Positions 1 through 7,192 of a stretch of DNA of 11,298 nucleotides are shown here, piece after piece. Where the stretch lies: positions 1 to 11,298 of the forward strand of contig JALRLA010000110.1 of NCBI GenBank assembly GCA_023254645.1. Reading direction: 5' to 3'. The notes below the pieces were generated by a model. It was given only the letters and a program-made list of their open reading frames with translations, did no database searches and was not told the origin of the DNA. This DNA is from Bacteroidia bacterium. GTDB taxonomy: Bacteria > Bacteroidota > Bacteroidia > NS11-12g > UBA955. A program made the position numbers and the translations under genes. Numbering within the stretch: position 1 is the stretch's first letter; every line of letters begins with the position of its first letter.

Positions 1-1542
1 TTTGGATTTTCAGACCCTCCAGCAGCCTTTTTCAAGAGTAGCGATGGCGGCGCCAATTGGACGGCCCAACGCACACCTACCGACATGGGAGCGGGGTACC
101 AAGCCTATTGCGTCATGCTCGGCGTTCACCCAACTGACAGCAATTCAGTTGTTGTAGGGGGCGTAAACATTACCGAGACTCGTGATGGGGGACAGACCTG
201 GATCAAAAAACAAACTGGACATTCCGATCACCACTCTTATTATGCCTTGGACAACAACCAATACCTTATTGGCACGGATGGCGGTGTGTTCCGCTATCGC
301 TGGGGAAATACGCAAATCCAAGCCAATTTGAACGCTGGATATCAGGTAACGCAATTCTATGCCGGGGGCATGGGTTACGAAGGATACACGGCCATTGCAG
401 GCGCCCAAGATAACGGGACTCACGTATCAACCGGCCGTTTGGTTTCCCGCAAATTTTACGGAGCAGACGGAGCCTATTGCCACATTGGTCAGCAAGATGG
501 CTCTGTAGCGTATCTATCTACTCAAAATGACGGCATACGCCGAGTGCCAAACTTCAATCCTCTGAGCCCTCCCAGTTGGCAACAAACAGTAGGAATCAAC
601 GATAGCCGCTTTGCCAGCGATGGCGTTGACTTCATCAACCTATATGAATTGAGCGATTTTGATCAAGGTCAACTGTACTACCGAACCAACCGATACTTGT
701 ACCAGAGCACTGATATGGGTACATCTTGGACCCAACTGTCCAAGATTCGCACAGGTATTAAAGCGATTGCTATTTCTTACGCTCAAAATCCTATTGTCTA
801 TTTTGGAGGGTCAGCCGCTCAATTGTACCGCATCGACAGCGCTCTTTCTGCCACTCCCGGAACCGAAGTTTCCCTGAACAACAGCATTCCCAGCTCGGTC
901 ACCAATGATGTGATCAAGGGCATTTGTTTGTATTCACATGATCCAAACAGTTGCTACATTGCCTTGTCCAATTACAGTACCCAACCTCGAATTTGGCGCG
1001 GCCGCAATTTGGACAAAACCCCCACCTGGGAAGAGGTTTCCTCAGGTCTGCCCACTGGGCTTCCAGTGAATCATGTGGCCTGTGACCCCAACGATCCAGA
1101 AAACCGCATTTTTGCCGCCACCGATTACGGTTTCTACTACACGCTAGACGGAGGCAAAACATGGGAAAAGCACTATGGCATTCCCTCAGTAGCCGTGCAT
1201 CAAATCAAAATGCGCGCCTCTGATCGCACCTTGTTCTTATTCACCCACGGCCGTGGAATGTGGGCCATCAAACTCAATCCTGAAGTGAATGCCATTCGCC
1301 CAGTGAGTGAGAACCTGGCCTTAAGCCTGTACCCCAATCCCGCCCAAACGCAGATTCAGATTCAGGCCCTTGAAACGCTCCGATACCGTGTTTTCAACAC
1401 CCAAGGTCAGCAGGTTTTGCAAGGTACTTGGGCAGCTGGAACCCAACGATTGAACATTGAGAATCTGCCTTCAGGAACCTATTTCATTCGGGCTTCAGGA
1501 GCCAACATTACCTATACGCAATCGTTCATCAAACAGCCATGA
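1..1542 (+). CDS. T9SS-secreted Asp-box beta-propeller protein (3' part)
   Basis: The reading frame is open from the first base, so the gene starts upstream; 513 residues are visible. At least four Asp-box motifs (S/T-x-D-x-G-x-x-W) can be seen: SSDGGANW near visible residue 13, TRDGGQTW, STDMGTSW and TLDGGKTW. They come with phrases such as DPNDPENRIFAATDYG, typical of sortilin/VPS10-like and BNR-repeat propellers. Residues 441-513 form a type A T9SS sorting domain, beginning LSLYPNPAQ and ending in a short beta-rich segment (GTYFIRASG, then FIKQP). By family knowledge such proteins cross the outer membrane through the type IX system and are anchored to the surface or released. No catalytic residues are recognisable, so the propeller may bind glycans or proteins, or be part of a larger enzyme whose N-terminus is off the window. 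The stop codon overlaps the next start (ATGA), indicating an operon with the two following genes. Confidence 0.9.
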   Translation, partial: FGFSDPPAAFFKSSDGGANWTAQRTPTDMGAGYQAYCVMLGVHPTDSNSVVVGGVNITETRDGGQTWIKKQTGHSDHHSYYALDNNQYLIGTDGGVFRYRWGNTQIQANLNAGYQVTQFYAGGMGYEGYTAIAGAQDNGTHVSTGRLVSRKFYGADGAYCHIGQQDGSVAYLSTQNDGIRRVPNFNPLSPPSWQQTVGINDSRFASDGVDFINLYELSDFDQGQLYYRTNRYLYQSTDMGTSWTQLSKIRTGIKAIAISYAQNPIVYFGGSAAQLYRIDSALSATPGTEVSLNNSIPSSVTNDVIKGICLYSHDPNSCYIALSNYSTQPRIWRGRNLDKTPTWEEVSSGLPTGLPVNHVACDPNDPENRIFAATDYGFYYTLDGGKTWEKHYGIPSVAVHQIKMRASDRTLFLFTHGRGMWAIKLNPEVNAIRPVSENLALSLYPNPAQTQIQIQALETLRYRVFNTQGQQVLQGTWAAGTQRLNIENLPSGTYFIRASGANITYTQSFIKQP

Positions 1543-1895
1543 ATCCACAGGTAGAGAAAGACCTCAAAGCTCTGGAGGCCGAAATAAATGAGCTCAATGA
1601 CATGCTGCGCGAGGTCAGTGATGACGTTCGTGCTGCTGGCTTCAGTCAATATCCGCTGTTTGTGGCGCACCAAGAAGTGAAATCAGTGGGAGATTGCATC
1701 TTGGATCGTACGGAATTTGACTTCCCTTACTCGATCAACGCCACGACCCTGGAACGATTCATGGAATTGGGTTTGCTGAGCGAGGACCGTAAGGAAGCTT
1801 TCACCAAGGCTTGGGGAGATCCCGATACCAACCTATGCGTATTTTGGGTCAATGGTGAGCACACCCGATTCATTTTCAAACCCTTCAAATCATGA
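1539..1895 (+). CDS. Small conserved-type protein of unknown function (118 aa)
   Basis: I do not recognise a named family. The ATG overlaps the stop of the propeller gene (ATGA), and its own stop overlaps the next start in the same way, which strongly supports a real, translationally coupled gene. Residues 1-30 are rich in Glu, Asp, Leu and Lys with a heptad-like pattern and probably form an amphipathic helix or coiled coil. The rest is mixed alpha/beta in character and ends in an aromatic strand-like segment (CVFWVNGEHTRFIFKPF). There is no signal peptide, membrane segment or metal-binding cluster, so it is probably cytoplasmic. I have an impression of similar proteins of about 120 aa in other Bacteroidota, but cannot verify it here. 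Its position between a secreted protein and a glycosyltransferase does not settle its role. Confidence 0.8.
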   Translation: MNPQVEKDLKALEAEINELNDMLREVSDDVRAAGFSQYPLFVAHQEVKSVGDCILDRTEFDFPYSINATTLERFMELGLLSEDRKEAFTKAWGDPDTNLCVFWVNGEHTRFIFKPFKS

Positions 1896-2926
1896 GCAAT
1901 ACGGCCCGCATTGACATCGTAGTGTTGAACTACAACACGCGTGATTTGCTGGCTCAATGCCTTCCCGTTGTACTTCGAGAATCGCAAATTCCGGGAGCGC
2001 GAATAGTACTGGTTGACAACCATAGTAATGATGGCAGCGCCGATTTCGTGCGCCATCATTTCCCCGAGATTCATCTGATAGAGTTGCCCGAAAATGCTGG
2101 CTATGCCGGTGGCTACAACCAGGCCTTGGCTCAATTGGATGCCGACTATTTTGTATTGCTCAACAGCGACGCCGAACCCGGTCCCAATTGGTTGACGCCA
2201 TTGTTGCAATTGGCAGAAAACACTCCGCAATTTGGGGCGGCTCAACCCCATATCCTCGACTATTATCAGCGAGACAAGTTCGAATATGCCGGTGCCGCCG
2301 GTGGATACATGGACCGCTTCGGATACCCCTTCTGCCGCGGAAGAATCTTTGGACAAGTCGAAAAAAATGAGGGGCAATACAACCAATCCCAACCTATTTT
2401 TTGGGCTACCGGAGCCGCTTTGTTTGTCAAACGACAGGCTTGGCTTGAGGCTGGAGGTTTGGACGAGGCTTTTTTTGCTCACTTCGAGGAAATCGACTTG
2501 TGCTGGCGTTTGCAACTCAAAGGGCACAGCATTTGGTCCTGTGCCGATAGTGTTGTCTATCACATGGGTGGAGGTACTATGGCCAATCAAAGTCCCCGAA
2601 AGACCTACCTCAACTTTCGCAACAACTTGCTCATGTTGTACAAGAATCTACCCATAGAGTTGGCCAACAAGCGCATTCTTCAGCGCAAATTGATGGATGG
2701 ACTAGCCGCCATCCTTTTCTTGTTGCAAGGCAAACCCCAGTTGATTATTCAGATCATCAAAGCTCACCGAGATTTTAACCGGAGCAAGCATCAATTTCAG
2801 CGAAGTCAAAACCCTGTTCCCATCGCGCAATTGAAGGGAACCTTGAACGCGAGTTTGGTCTTTGGCTATTTCTTGCAAGGGAAAAAAACCTGGACCGCTT
2901 GGTCCCGAAACCAACAGGTTCACTAA
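1892..2926 (+). CDS. Family 2 glycosyltransferase (rhamnosyltransferase-like)
   Basis: This 344-aa protein has a GT-A fold of the GT2 family. The N-terminal strand IDIVVLNYNT (about residues 7-16) is followed by LVDNHSNDGS (nucleotide-binding Asp42) and NSDAEPG (residues 91-97, the DxD-like metal-binding site). The acceptor-side motif HFEEIDLCWR (197-206) resembles the ED and W/R signature of WbbL-type rhamnosyltransferases. The C-terminal 80 residues contain a hydrophobic stretch (LAAILFLLQG) that may attach the enzyme to the inner face of the cytoplasmic membrane. The expected role is transfer of a sugar from a nucleotide donor to a lipid-linked or polysaccharide acceptor in envelope glycan synthesis; donor and acceptor cannot be told from sequence. 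The start overlaps the preceding stop (ATGA). The 3' end overlaps the opposing xerD gene by 4 nt and no terminator is visible between them. Confidence 0.93.
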   Translation: MSNTARIDIVVLNYNTRDLLAQCLPVVLRESQIPGARIVLVDNHSNDGSADFVRHHFPEIHLIELPENAGYAGGYNQALAQLDADYFVLLNSDAEPGPNWLTPLLQLAENTPQFGAAQPHILDYYQRDKFEYAGAAGGYMDRFGYPFCRGRIFGQVEKNEGQYNQSQPIFWATGAALFVKRQAWLEAGGLDEAFFAHFEEIDLCWRLQLKGHSIWSCADSVVYHMGGGTMANQSPRKTYLNFRNNLLMLYKNLPIELANKRILQRKLMDGLAAILFLLQGKPQLIIQIIKAHRDFNRSKHQFQRSQNPVPIAQLKGTLNASLVFGYFLQGKKTWTAWSRNQQVH

Positions 2927-3822
2927 GCCCCTGAACGCGGGTGGTATTTCAGCAAGGTCTCGGATAAGAAACTACGATCCAGGTGGGTGTAAATCTCGGT
3001 AGTCGTGATGGACTCGTGACCCAGCATTTCTTGAACCGCCCGTAGGTCAGCGCCAGCCTCGACCAAGTGTGTGGCAAAACTGTGCCGGAAGGTATGAGGA
3101 GAAATGATCTTTTGTATTCCCGCTTTTTGCGCGCAGCGTTTGATCAGTAAAAACACCGACTGCCTTGACAAAGCAGCCCCTCTGCGATTGAGAAAAAGTA
3201 CATCTCTATGGGCGTCTTGTATGTTCATGTGACGCCGAATGTTATCGTAATACAAGGTGATGTGCTTAAGTGCCCTAGCCCCGATGGGTACCAATCGCTC
3301 CTTATTGCCTTTTCCCAACACCTGAACATAGCCCTCTTCTTTGTGCACATGGGTACTTCTCAACTGCACCAGTTCCGATACCCGCAGACCACAGCTGTAC
3401 AAGGTTTCTAGCATGGCCACATCGCGCTCGCCCTCCTCTTTGCTGCGGTCCACACTGGCGATCATGGCATCGATCTCATCGGGTGACAAGACCACGGGTA
3501 GTTTGCGCCCTATCTTGGGAGGCTCCACAAAATCAGCGGGGCTCTCAGCCAAGGCTTGCTCCATCACCCAGAACTTATAAAAAGAGCGAAGACCCGATAC
3601 GACACGAGCTTGACTGCTAGCCTCAAAACCTAACTGAGACAAGCCAGCAACAAACGATTCCAAATCAGCCTGTTTGACTTGCATGGGCCCTATCGAACGG
3701 GGCTCAGCCCAAAACTGCAGTTTTTGGATGTCGCGGTGATAGGCTTCAATGGAATTGCTGGACAAGGAACGCTCCAACAATAGGTATTGCAAGAACGGCT
3801 GTATGGCCTTGTCCCAATTCAT
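2923..3822 (-). CDS. xerD: Site-specific tyrosine recombinase XerD
   Basis: The 299-aa product matches the usual XerD length (E. coli XerD is 298 aa). The N-terminal SAM-like core-binding domain covers about residues 1-100 and the catalytic domain about 108-290. All catalytic residues are visible: Arg147 in SCGLRVSEL, Lys171 in GKGNKER, His243 and Arg246 in HTFRHSFATH, His269 in MLGHES, and nucleophile Tyr278 in TEIYTH. Each lies one residue from its E. coli position. With a XerC partner it resolves chromosome dimers at dif during division, activated by the FtsK gamma domain; ftsK lies about 3.4 kb away in this window. The gene starts 5 nt after the stop of the Omp28-like gene and has no room for its own promoter, so it is probably the second gene of that operon. 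The neighbours and complete motifs argue for the housekeeping recombinase, not a mobile-element integrase. Confidence 0.95.
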   Translation of the reverse strand: MNWDKAIQPFLQYLLLERSLSSNSIEAYHRDIQKLQFWAEPRSIGPMQVKQADLESFVAGLSQLGFEASSQARVVSGLRSFYKFWVMEQALAESPADFVEPPKIGRKLPVVLSPDEIDAMIASVDRSKEEGERDVAMLETLYSCGLRVSELVQLRSTHVHKEEGYVQVLGKGNKERLVPIGARALKHITLYYDNIRRHMNIQDAHRDVLFLNRRGAALSRQSVFLLIKRCAQKAGIQKIISPHTFRHSFATHLVEAGADLRAVQEMLGHESITTTEIYTHLDRSFLSETLLKYHPRSGA

Positions 3823-3827
3823 TTGCT

Positions 3828-4694
3828 TTACTGAAATTCAGCGTGTGCCACTTGTACGATGTTCCCCGTACTGTTGTCGATGATCCAAACCAAGGCGCTC
3901 AAATTTTCAGCTTTCCAGTTGGTTCGCCGAGGCACATACATGTGTTTTTCTACTGTGACTCCGGCCACAGCATTCAAGGAAGCCGGAATGGTCATGGCAT
4001 CGCCCAAGGCCGAACCTTTGACTGCGCGCAAAACATGATCATGCTCGTATTCATCGGTGTATCCGCCGGGGGCATCAACATCTGATTGCTTTCCAATGAT
4101 GTGGCTTTCCAAAATACCCACTACCCAGCTGTAATTGCTATTGAGATCGGTATTTGCAGTGGCTTTGATTTCCAAACGACCTCGGTCTTCATCGGTTTGC
4201 CATTCGGTGCGCAGTTCCAAGTTCCATATCGATGGCTTGGCCAATTCATCTTGCACCATCAAGGGCCAAGAAGTCGAACTCACCAAGCGATTCCCAGACC
4301 CGTCTGGCGCATAATTCACACTGCCAATGGGCAAAGAAATCACCGAACCCAAGGAGTTGATGATTTGGGTAGCATCTTCATTTGATAGCGTGTCAAACCC
4401 GGGCCAGGGACGAGTCAACGATGCGGGAGAACTGGCATACAAGGCCACCGCTTCTACCCTTCCTGGATATTGATTAACTAGATCTTTGGCCACTTTGGCT
4501 GCCCTGGGACAATTGTTGCAACGAACACCGGTCACATCAATGACCAAGGCTGTCTTGGCTTGTGGGCTCGGTGCAGCAGACATGTAGACCGTGTCTAACA
4601 AAGGTTTTTCGGTAAACTTGATATAGGGGGGTTCTTCCTCACAAGAGACAAAGAGTGCAATGGCACACAAACTCAGCAACGCGGCTTTTCGCAT
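3828..4694 (-). CDS. Omp28-like outer-membrane lipoprotein with CxxC motif
   Basis: The 288-aa product begins with a clear lipoprotein signal: basic MRK, hydrophobic ALLSLCAIAL, then lipobox FVSC with Cys18. The residues after the cysteine are acidic (EEE), like the lipoprotein export signal that sends Bacteroidota lipoproteins to the cell surface. Residues 48-67 contain IDVTGVRCNNCPRAA, matching the conserved start of Omp28-related proteins, which resembles a thioredoxin strand-CxxC-helix (Cys59, Cys62). The remainder is a beta-rich domain containing WVVGILESHI and ending in VQVAHAEFQ. The family includes Porphyromonas gingivalis Omp28, a surface protein of uncertain function. A redox role is inference from the CxxC only. 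The gene is first in a two-gene unit with xerD and diverges from the glutathione peroxidase gene across 47 nt. Confidence 0.85.
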   Translation of the reverse strand: MRKAALLSLCAIALFVSCEEEPPYIKFTEKPLLDTVYMSAAPSPQAKTALVIDVTGVRCNNCPRAAKVAKDLVNQYPGRVEAVALYASSPASLTRPWPGFDTLSNEDATQIINSLGSVISLPIGSVNYAPDGSGNRLVSSTSWPLMVQDELAKPSIWNLELRTEWQTDEDRGRLEIKATANTDLNSNYSWVVGILESHIIGKQSDVDAPGGYTDEYEHDHVLRAVKGSALGDAMTIPASLNAVAGVTVEKHMYVPRRTNWKAENLSALVWIIDNSTGNIVQVAHAEFQ

Positions 4695-4699
4695 GGTAA

Positions 4700-4707
4700 C
4701 GAAGGTA
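4700..4707 (-). promoter_or_regulatory. Possible -7 box for the Omp28-like gene
   Basis: Read on the minus strand the site is TACCTTCG, one base off the Bacteroidota -7 consensus TAnnTTTG, and it ends 5 nt before the ATG at 4694. No TTG-type -33 element is seen at the expected 17-21 nt upstream. It is proposed only because the 47-nt divergent gap must hold a promoter for this gene, or the promoter lies inside the neighbour. Confidence 0.3.
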
Positions 4708-4723
4708 CAAAACCGATTGCACT

Positions 4724-4731
4724 TAATTTTG
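4724..4731 (+). promoter_or_regulatory. -7 promoter box for the glutathione peroxidase gene
   Basis: The sequence TAATTTTG is an exact match to the Bacteroidota -7 element TAnnTTTG. It ends 10 nt before the ATG at 4742, so transcription would begin only about 5-7 nt upstream of the start codon. No clear -33 TTG lies at the usual spacing. It shares the 47-nt divergent region with the Omp28-like gene. Confidence 0.55.
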
Positions 4732-4741
4732 TTCTACACCT

Positions 4742-5317
4742 ATGCGCTTAACTGCTCTTATTCTTGGAATGGGAACCCTTTTGAGTTCCTGTTTTTTTGG
4801 AAAACCCAAAATGGCCAACCCCAATATGACCCAAACTCCTAGCACCTCCGTTTTCGACATCTCCATCAATGCCTTGGATGGCAGCCCCATGGATTTGTCT
4901 GCCTTCAAAGGCAAAAAAATCTTGATTGTCAATACCGCCAGCGAATGCGGATACACGCCTCAATACGAAGGCCTGCAAGCCTTGTACGAAGCCAACAAAG
5001 AACAATTGGTGGTCTTGGGCTGCCCCTGCAACCAATTCGGAGGCCAAGAGCCCGGAAGTGCGGAGCAAATTGCGAGTTTTTGCAGCAGCCGTTTCCAAGT
5101 CAGTTTCCCCTTGACCGAGAAAATTGATGTAAAGGGCGACGGGCAGCACGCGCTGTACAAATGGCTGTGCAACAAAAGCCAAAACGGAGCCTTGGATGCC
5201 AGTGTCAGTTGGAACTTCAACAAATTCCTGTTGGACGAAAACGGGCAAATGATGGCGTATTATCCGTCAAACATCAGCCCCAACGACCCCGATTTGCTGG
5301 CTGCCATCAATCGCTAA
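4742..5317 (+). CDS. Glutathione peroxidase-family thiol peroxidase, predicted lipoprotein
   Basis: The 191-aa protein reduces hydroperoxides; Cys-type bacterial members usually take electrons from thioredoxin. The family tetrad is complete: peroxidatic Cys69 in NTASECGYT, Gln102 in GGQEPG, and Trp157-Asn158 in SWNFNKF. Cys114 in IASFC, 45 residues after Cys69, matches the resolving cysteine of thioredoxin-dependent members such as yeast Gpx3 (spacing 46). The usual FPCNQF reads CPCNQF here, adding a cysteine at 94. Residues 1-17 look like a lipoprotein signal ending in LLSSC (Cys17), followed by a linker to about residue 35. This implies anchoring on the periplasmic side, since no acidic export signal follows the cysteine. 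The start at 4742 is preferred because it supplies the signal peptide; Met24 or Met29 would give a cytoplasmic form. It diverges from the Omp28-like gene and lies 53 nt before sucD. Confidence 0.92.
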   Translation: MRLTALILGMGTLLSSCFFGKPKMANPNMTQTPSTSVFDISINALDGSPMDLSAFKGKKILIVNTASECGYTPQYEGLQALYEANKEQLVVLGCPCNQFGGQEPGSAEQIASFCSSRFQVSFPLTEKIDVKGDGQHALYKWLCNKSQNGALDASVSWNFNKFLLDENGQMMAYYPSNISPNDPDLLAAINR

Positions 5318-5341
5318 ATCCCGCAAGGCATTTTAGCCCTT

Positions 5342-5361
5342 GTGCCGTATTTTTGCGGCAC
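5342..5361 (+). promoter_or_regulatory. -7 promoter box of sucD inside a perfect inverted repeat
   Basis: TATTTTTG at 5348-5355 is an exact TAnnTTTG match, 15 nt before the sucD ATG. It is flanked on both sides by GTGCCG (5342-5347) and its exact reverse complement CGGCAC (5356-5361), so the box is precisely the 8-nt loop of a 6-bp palindrome. No TTG-type -33 element stands at normal spacing. The palindrome could be an operator, a weak hairpin ending the peroxidase transcript, or chance. Confidence 0.5.
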
Positions 5362-5370
5362 TTCAATCTA

Positions 5371-6243
5371 ATGAGCATTCTCGTCAATAAAGATTCCATG
5401 ATTGTGGTTCAAGGGTTCACCGGTAACGAAGGAACCTTTCACGCCACCCAAATGATCGAATACGGCACCAACGTTGTCGGAGGTGTAACCCCAGGCAAAG
5501 GCGGTAGCTTGCACCTGAATCGCCCCGTTTTTAACACCGTTCAAGAGGCGGTGAAAGGCACAGGCGCCAACGTCAGCATCATTTTTGTTCCACCCGCATT
5601 TGCTGCTGACGCCATCATGGAGGCCGCTGATGCTGGAATCAAGGTGATCGTTTGCATCACAGAAGGAATCCCCACCAAAGACATGGTGATGGTCAAAGCT
5701 TACTTGAGCGACAAAGATTGCACCTTGATTGGCCCCAACTGCCCCGGTATCATCACTCCTGGCGAAGCGAAAATTGGCATCATGCCCGGTTTCATCTTCA
5801 AGAAGGGTCACATTGGCGTGGTTTCCAAGTCAGGAACTTTGACGTACGAAGCCGTTGACCAATTGACCAAATTGGGATTGGGTCAGAGCACTGCTATCGG
5901 CATTGGCGGTGACCCCATCATCGGCACAACCACCAAGGAGGCAGTTGAGATGTTCATGAACGACCCCGACACCCATGGCATTGTCATGATTGGTGAAATC
6001 GGAGGAGGCATGGAAGCAGAAGCCGCCCGTTGGATCAAAGAACACGGAACCAAACCCGTTGTTGGATTCATCGCTGGTCAGACAGCCCCTCCAGGCCGTC
6101 GCATGGGTCACGCTGGAGCCATCGTAGGTGGAAAAGACGACACCGCTGCTGCTAAAATGGCCATCATGGCTGAGTGCGGTATTCACGTGGTCGATTCACC
6201 TGCTGAAATCGGACAGAAAATGTTTGATGTGTTGAACGGATAA
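5371..6243 (+). CDS. sucD: Succinyl-CoA ligase, alpha subunit
   Basis: The 290-aa product (E. coli SucD is 289 aa) is the CoA-binding and phosphohistidine subunit of succinyl-CoA ligase. The enzyme interconverts succinyl-CoA and succinate with nucleotide-triphosphate formation in the TCA cycle, in the cytoplasm. The Rossmann CoA-binding domain shows [11 protein letters not shown] (15-25) and [15 protein letters not shown] (121-126) carries the cysteine near CoA, and SKSGTLTYE (152-160) begins the ligase domain. The active-site histidine is His247 in GHAGAIVGG. The frame extends upstream to 5161 inside the peroxidase gene, but similarity begins at MSILVNKDS, which follows a promoter box, so 5371 is the start. 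The beta-subunit gene sucC is not adjacent here; the two being unlinked is, as I recall, common in Bacteroidota. A strong terminator follows 18 nt after the stop. Confidence 0.97.
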   Translation: MSILVNKDSMIVVQGFTGNEGTFHATQMIEYGTNVVGGVTPGKGGSLHLNRPVFNTVQEAVKGTGANVSIIFVPPAFAADAIMEAADAGIKVIVCITEGIPTKDMVMVKAYLSDKDCTLIGPNCPGIITPGEAKIGIMPGFIFKKGHIGVVSKSGTLTYEAVDQLTKLGLGQSTAIGIGGDPIIGTTTKEAVEMFMNDPDTHGIVMIGEIGGGMEAEAARWIKEHGTKPVVGFIAGQTAPPGRRMGHAGAIVGGKDDTAAAKMAIMAECGIHVVDSPAEIGQKMFDVLNG

Positions 6244-6261
6244 TTCTCGAACGCAATCCAT

Positions 6262-6291
6262 AAAAAAGCCGGCTTTGCAGCCGGCTTTTTT
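6262..6291. terminator. Bidirectional intrinsic terminator
   Basis: A perfect 13-bp inverted repeat, AAAAAAGCCGGCT and AGCCGGCTTTTTT, flanks a TTGC loop (6275-6278). The GC-rich core is followed by a T run on either strand, so it can end sucD on the plus strand and the LolA-family gene (stop at 6306) on the minus strand. It lies in the 62-nt gap between these convergent genes. Confidence 0.95.
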
Positions 6292-6305
6292 GTTGACCTA
6301 CATTC

Positions 6306-7124
6306 TTATCGAGTCAGGTCAATGACTTCCACATCTTCGTGTGCTGCCGCATTCCATTCGAAATAGGTATCAGCCAAGGCTTGATTGGTGACAAAGGTTT
6401 TCAAATCCAACTCAATGATCACTTCCGTGCCGTTCTTGTTGTGTTGAATCAATCGCTGGATTTTACCGGATGTTTTTTCAACTTCTAAACGTATCCATGA
6501 CCATGAATAATTTTTACTTCGATTAGGTACCATATGGATAACATCACAAACACTCCCAGCCCTCGAAATTTCTCCTTCATGCAACGATTTAAAATCTCTT
6601 TTGTATATGGTGAATAAATCACTGGGATCAATGCCGCTATTCTTATTTTTAAAAGTGTCTTTGTTGACCTCAAAATCGCCTTTTACATAAGTCCATATAT
6701 ACTTAGAATTGCAAAAAATTTCTTGTTCTCCATAGTCCAACTTAAATTTCTTGCCCTTCATCCAAATTTGACCTTTTGATTTGGACTCCTTTCCATTCAT
6801 TGCTTTGGAAACTAGAGTAAATTTAGAACTAATGGTCTTATAAGTCTGATAATCTCTAGAGACCCGTTTGAGGATTTCTTTAGATTTAGTATCACTTCCA
6901 GTTGAATTCTCCTTCTGTTTAGCTAGTTCAGAGGAATTTACACTATCAATCACCAATGAATCGACCTGTATCGAACTAGAATCAACCGTCAAAGTAGCCG
7001 GAATCGTGCTTTCACCTACATCCTTTTTTTCTTCCCTTATTGCTTGTCCTGAAGTATCTGATTGACAATTGGCAGCAACGAAAATAAGCGGTAGAACTAT
7101 TGCCCAAATTTTGAACTTTTTCAT
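6306..7124 (-). CDS. lolA: LolA-family lipoprotein carrier, with atypical lipoprotein-like N-terminus
   Basis: LolA proteins are periplasmic chaperones that carry lipoproteins to the outer membrane. Residues 81-272 fit the family: an amphipathic first helix and strand (YQTYKTISSKFTL), GQIWMKGKKFKLDY, IWTYVKGDFEV, and the typical Bacteroidota ending TYFEWNAAAHEDVEVIDL. Position after ftsK agrees with the Flavobacterial ftsK-lolA order as I recall it. Three things are odd. The signal sequence ends VAANC (Cys20), which resembles a lipobox though Asn at -1 is not standard; classical LolA is soluble. Residues 21-80 are an extra Ser/Lys/Glu/Asp-rich linker. The segment coding for residues 1 to about 214 is about one-third G+C by eye, while the last 58 codons match the neighbours. 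The ATG at 7124 (MKKFK) is preferred to one at 7154, because it places the basic residues directly before the hydrophobic core. The stop lies 14 nt from the bidirectional terminator; ftsK ends 68 nt upstream. Confidence 0.82.
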   Translation of the reverse strand: MKKFKIWAIVLPLIFVAANCQSDTSGQAIREEKKDVGESTIPATLTVDSSSIQVDSLVIDSVNSSELAKQKENSTGSDTKSKEILKRVSRDYQTYKTISSKFTLVSKAMNGKESKSKGQIWMKGKKFKLDYGEQEIFCNSKYIWTYVKGDFEVNKDTFKNKNSGIDPSDLFTIYKRDFKSLHEGEISRAGSVCDVIHMVPNRSKNYSWSWIRLEVEKTSGKIQRLIQHNKNGTEVIIELDLKTFVTNQALADTYFEWNAAAHEDVEVIDLTR

Positions 7125-7192
7125 TTTATTATTCTTCGAATATCTTGAAACCAAGACACCTTAACATTTCATATCGATTAACGAGTTCAAAA

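Noticed and set aside
1..1542. Sialidase (BNR repeats)
   Set aside because: Asp-boxes are common in many propellers; the arginine triad and other sialidase residues are not recognisable in the visible part.
1727..2590. Long minus-strand open frame (287 codons) opposite the small protein and GT2 genes
   Set aside because: It has no recognisable motifs and lies antisense to a gene with clear GT2 signatures; a shadow frame.
2923..3822. Tyrosine recombinase as the integrase of a mobile element
   Set aside because: Length and residue spacing match housekeeping XerD, and there is no tRNA, direct repeat, phage or conjugation gene nearby.
5161..5370. Upstream extension of the sucD frame
   Set aside because: It overlaps the peroxidase gene in another frame, includes a promoter box and palindrome, and SucD similarity begins at 5371.
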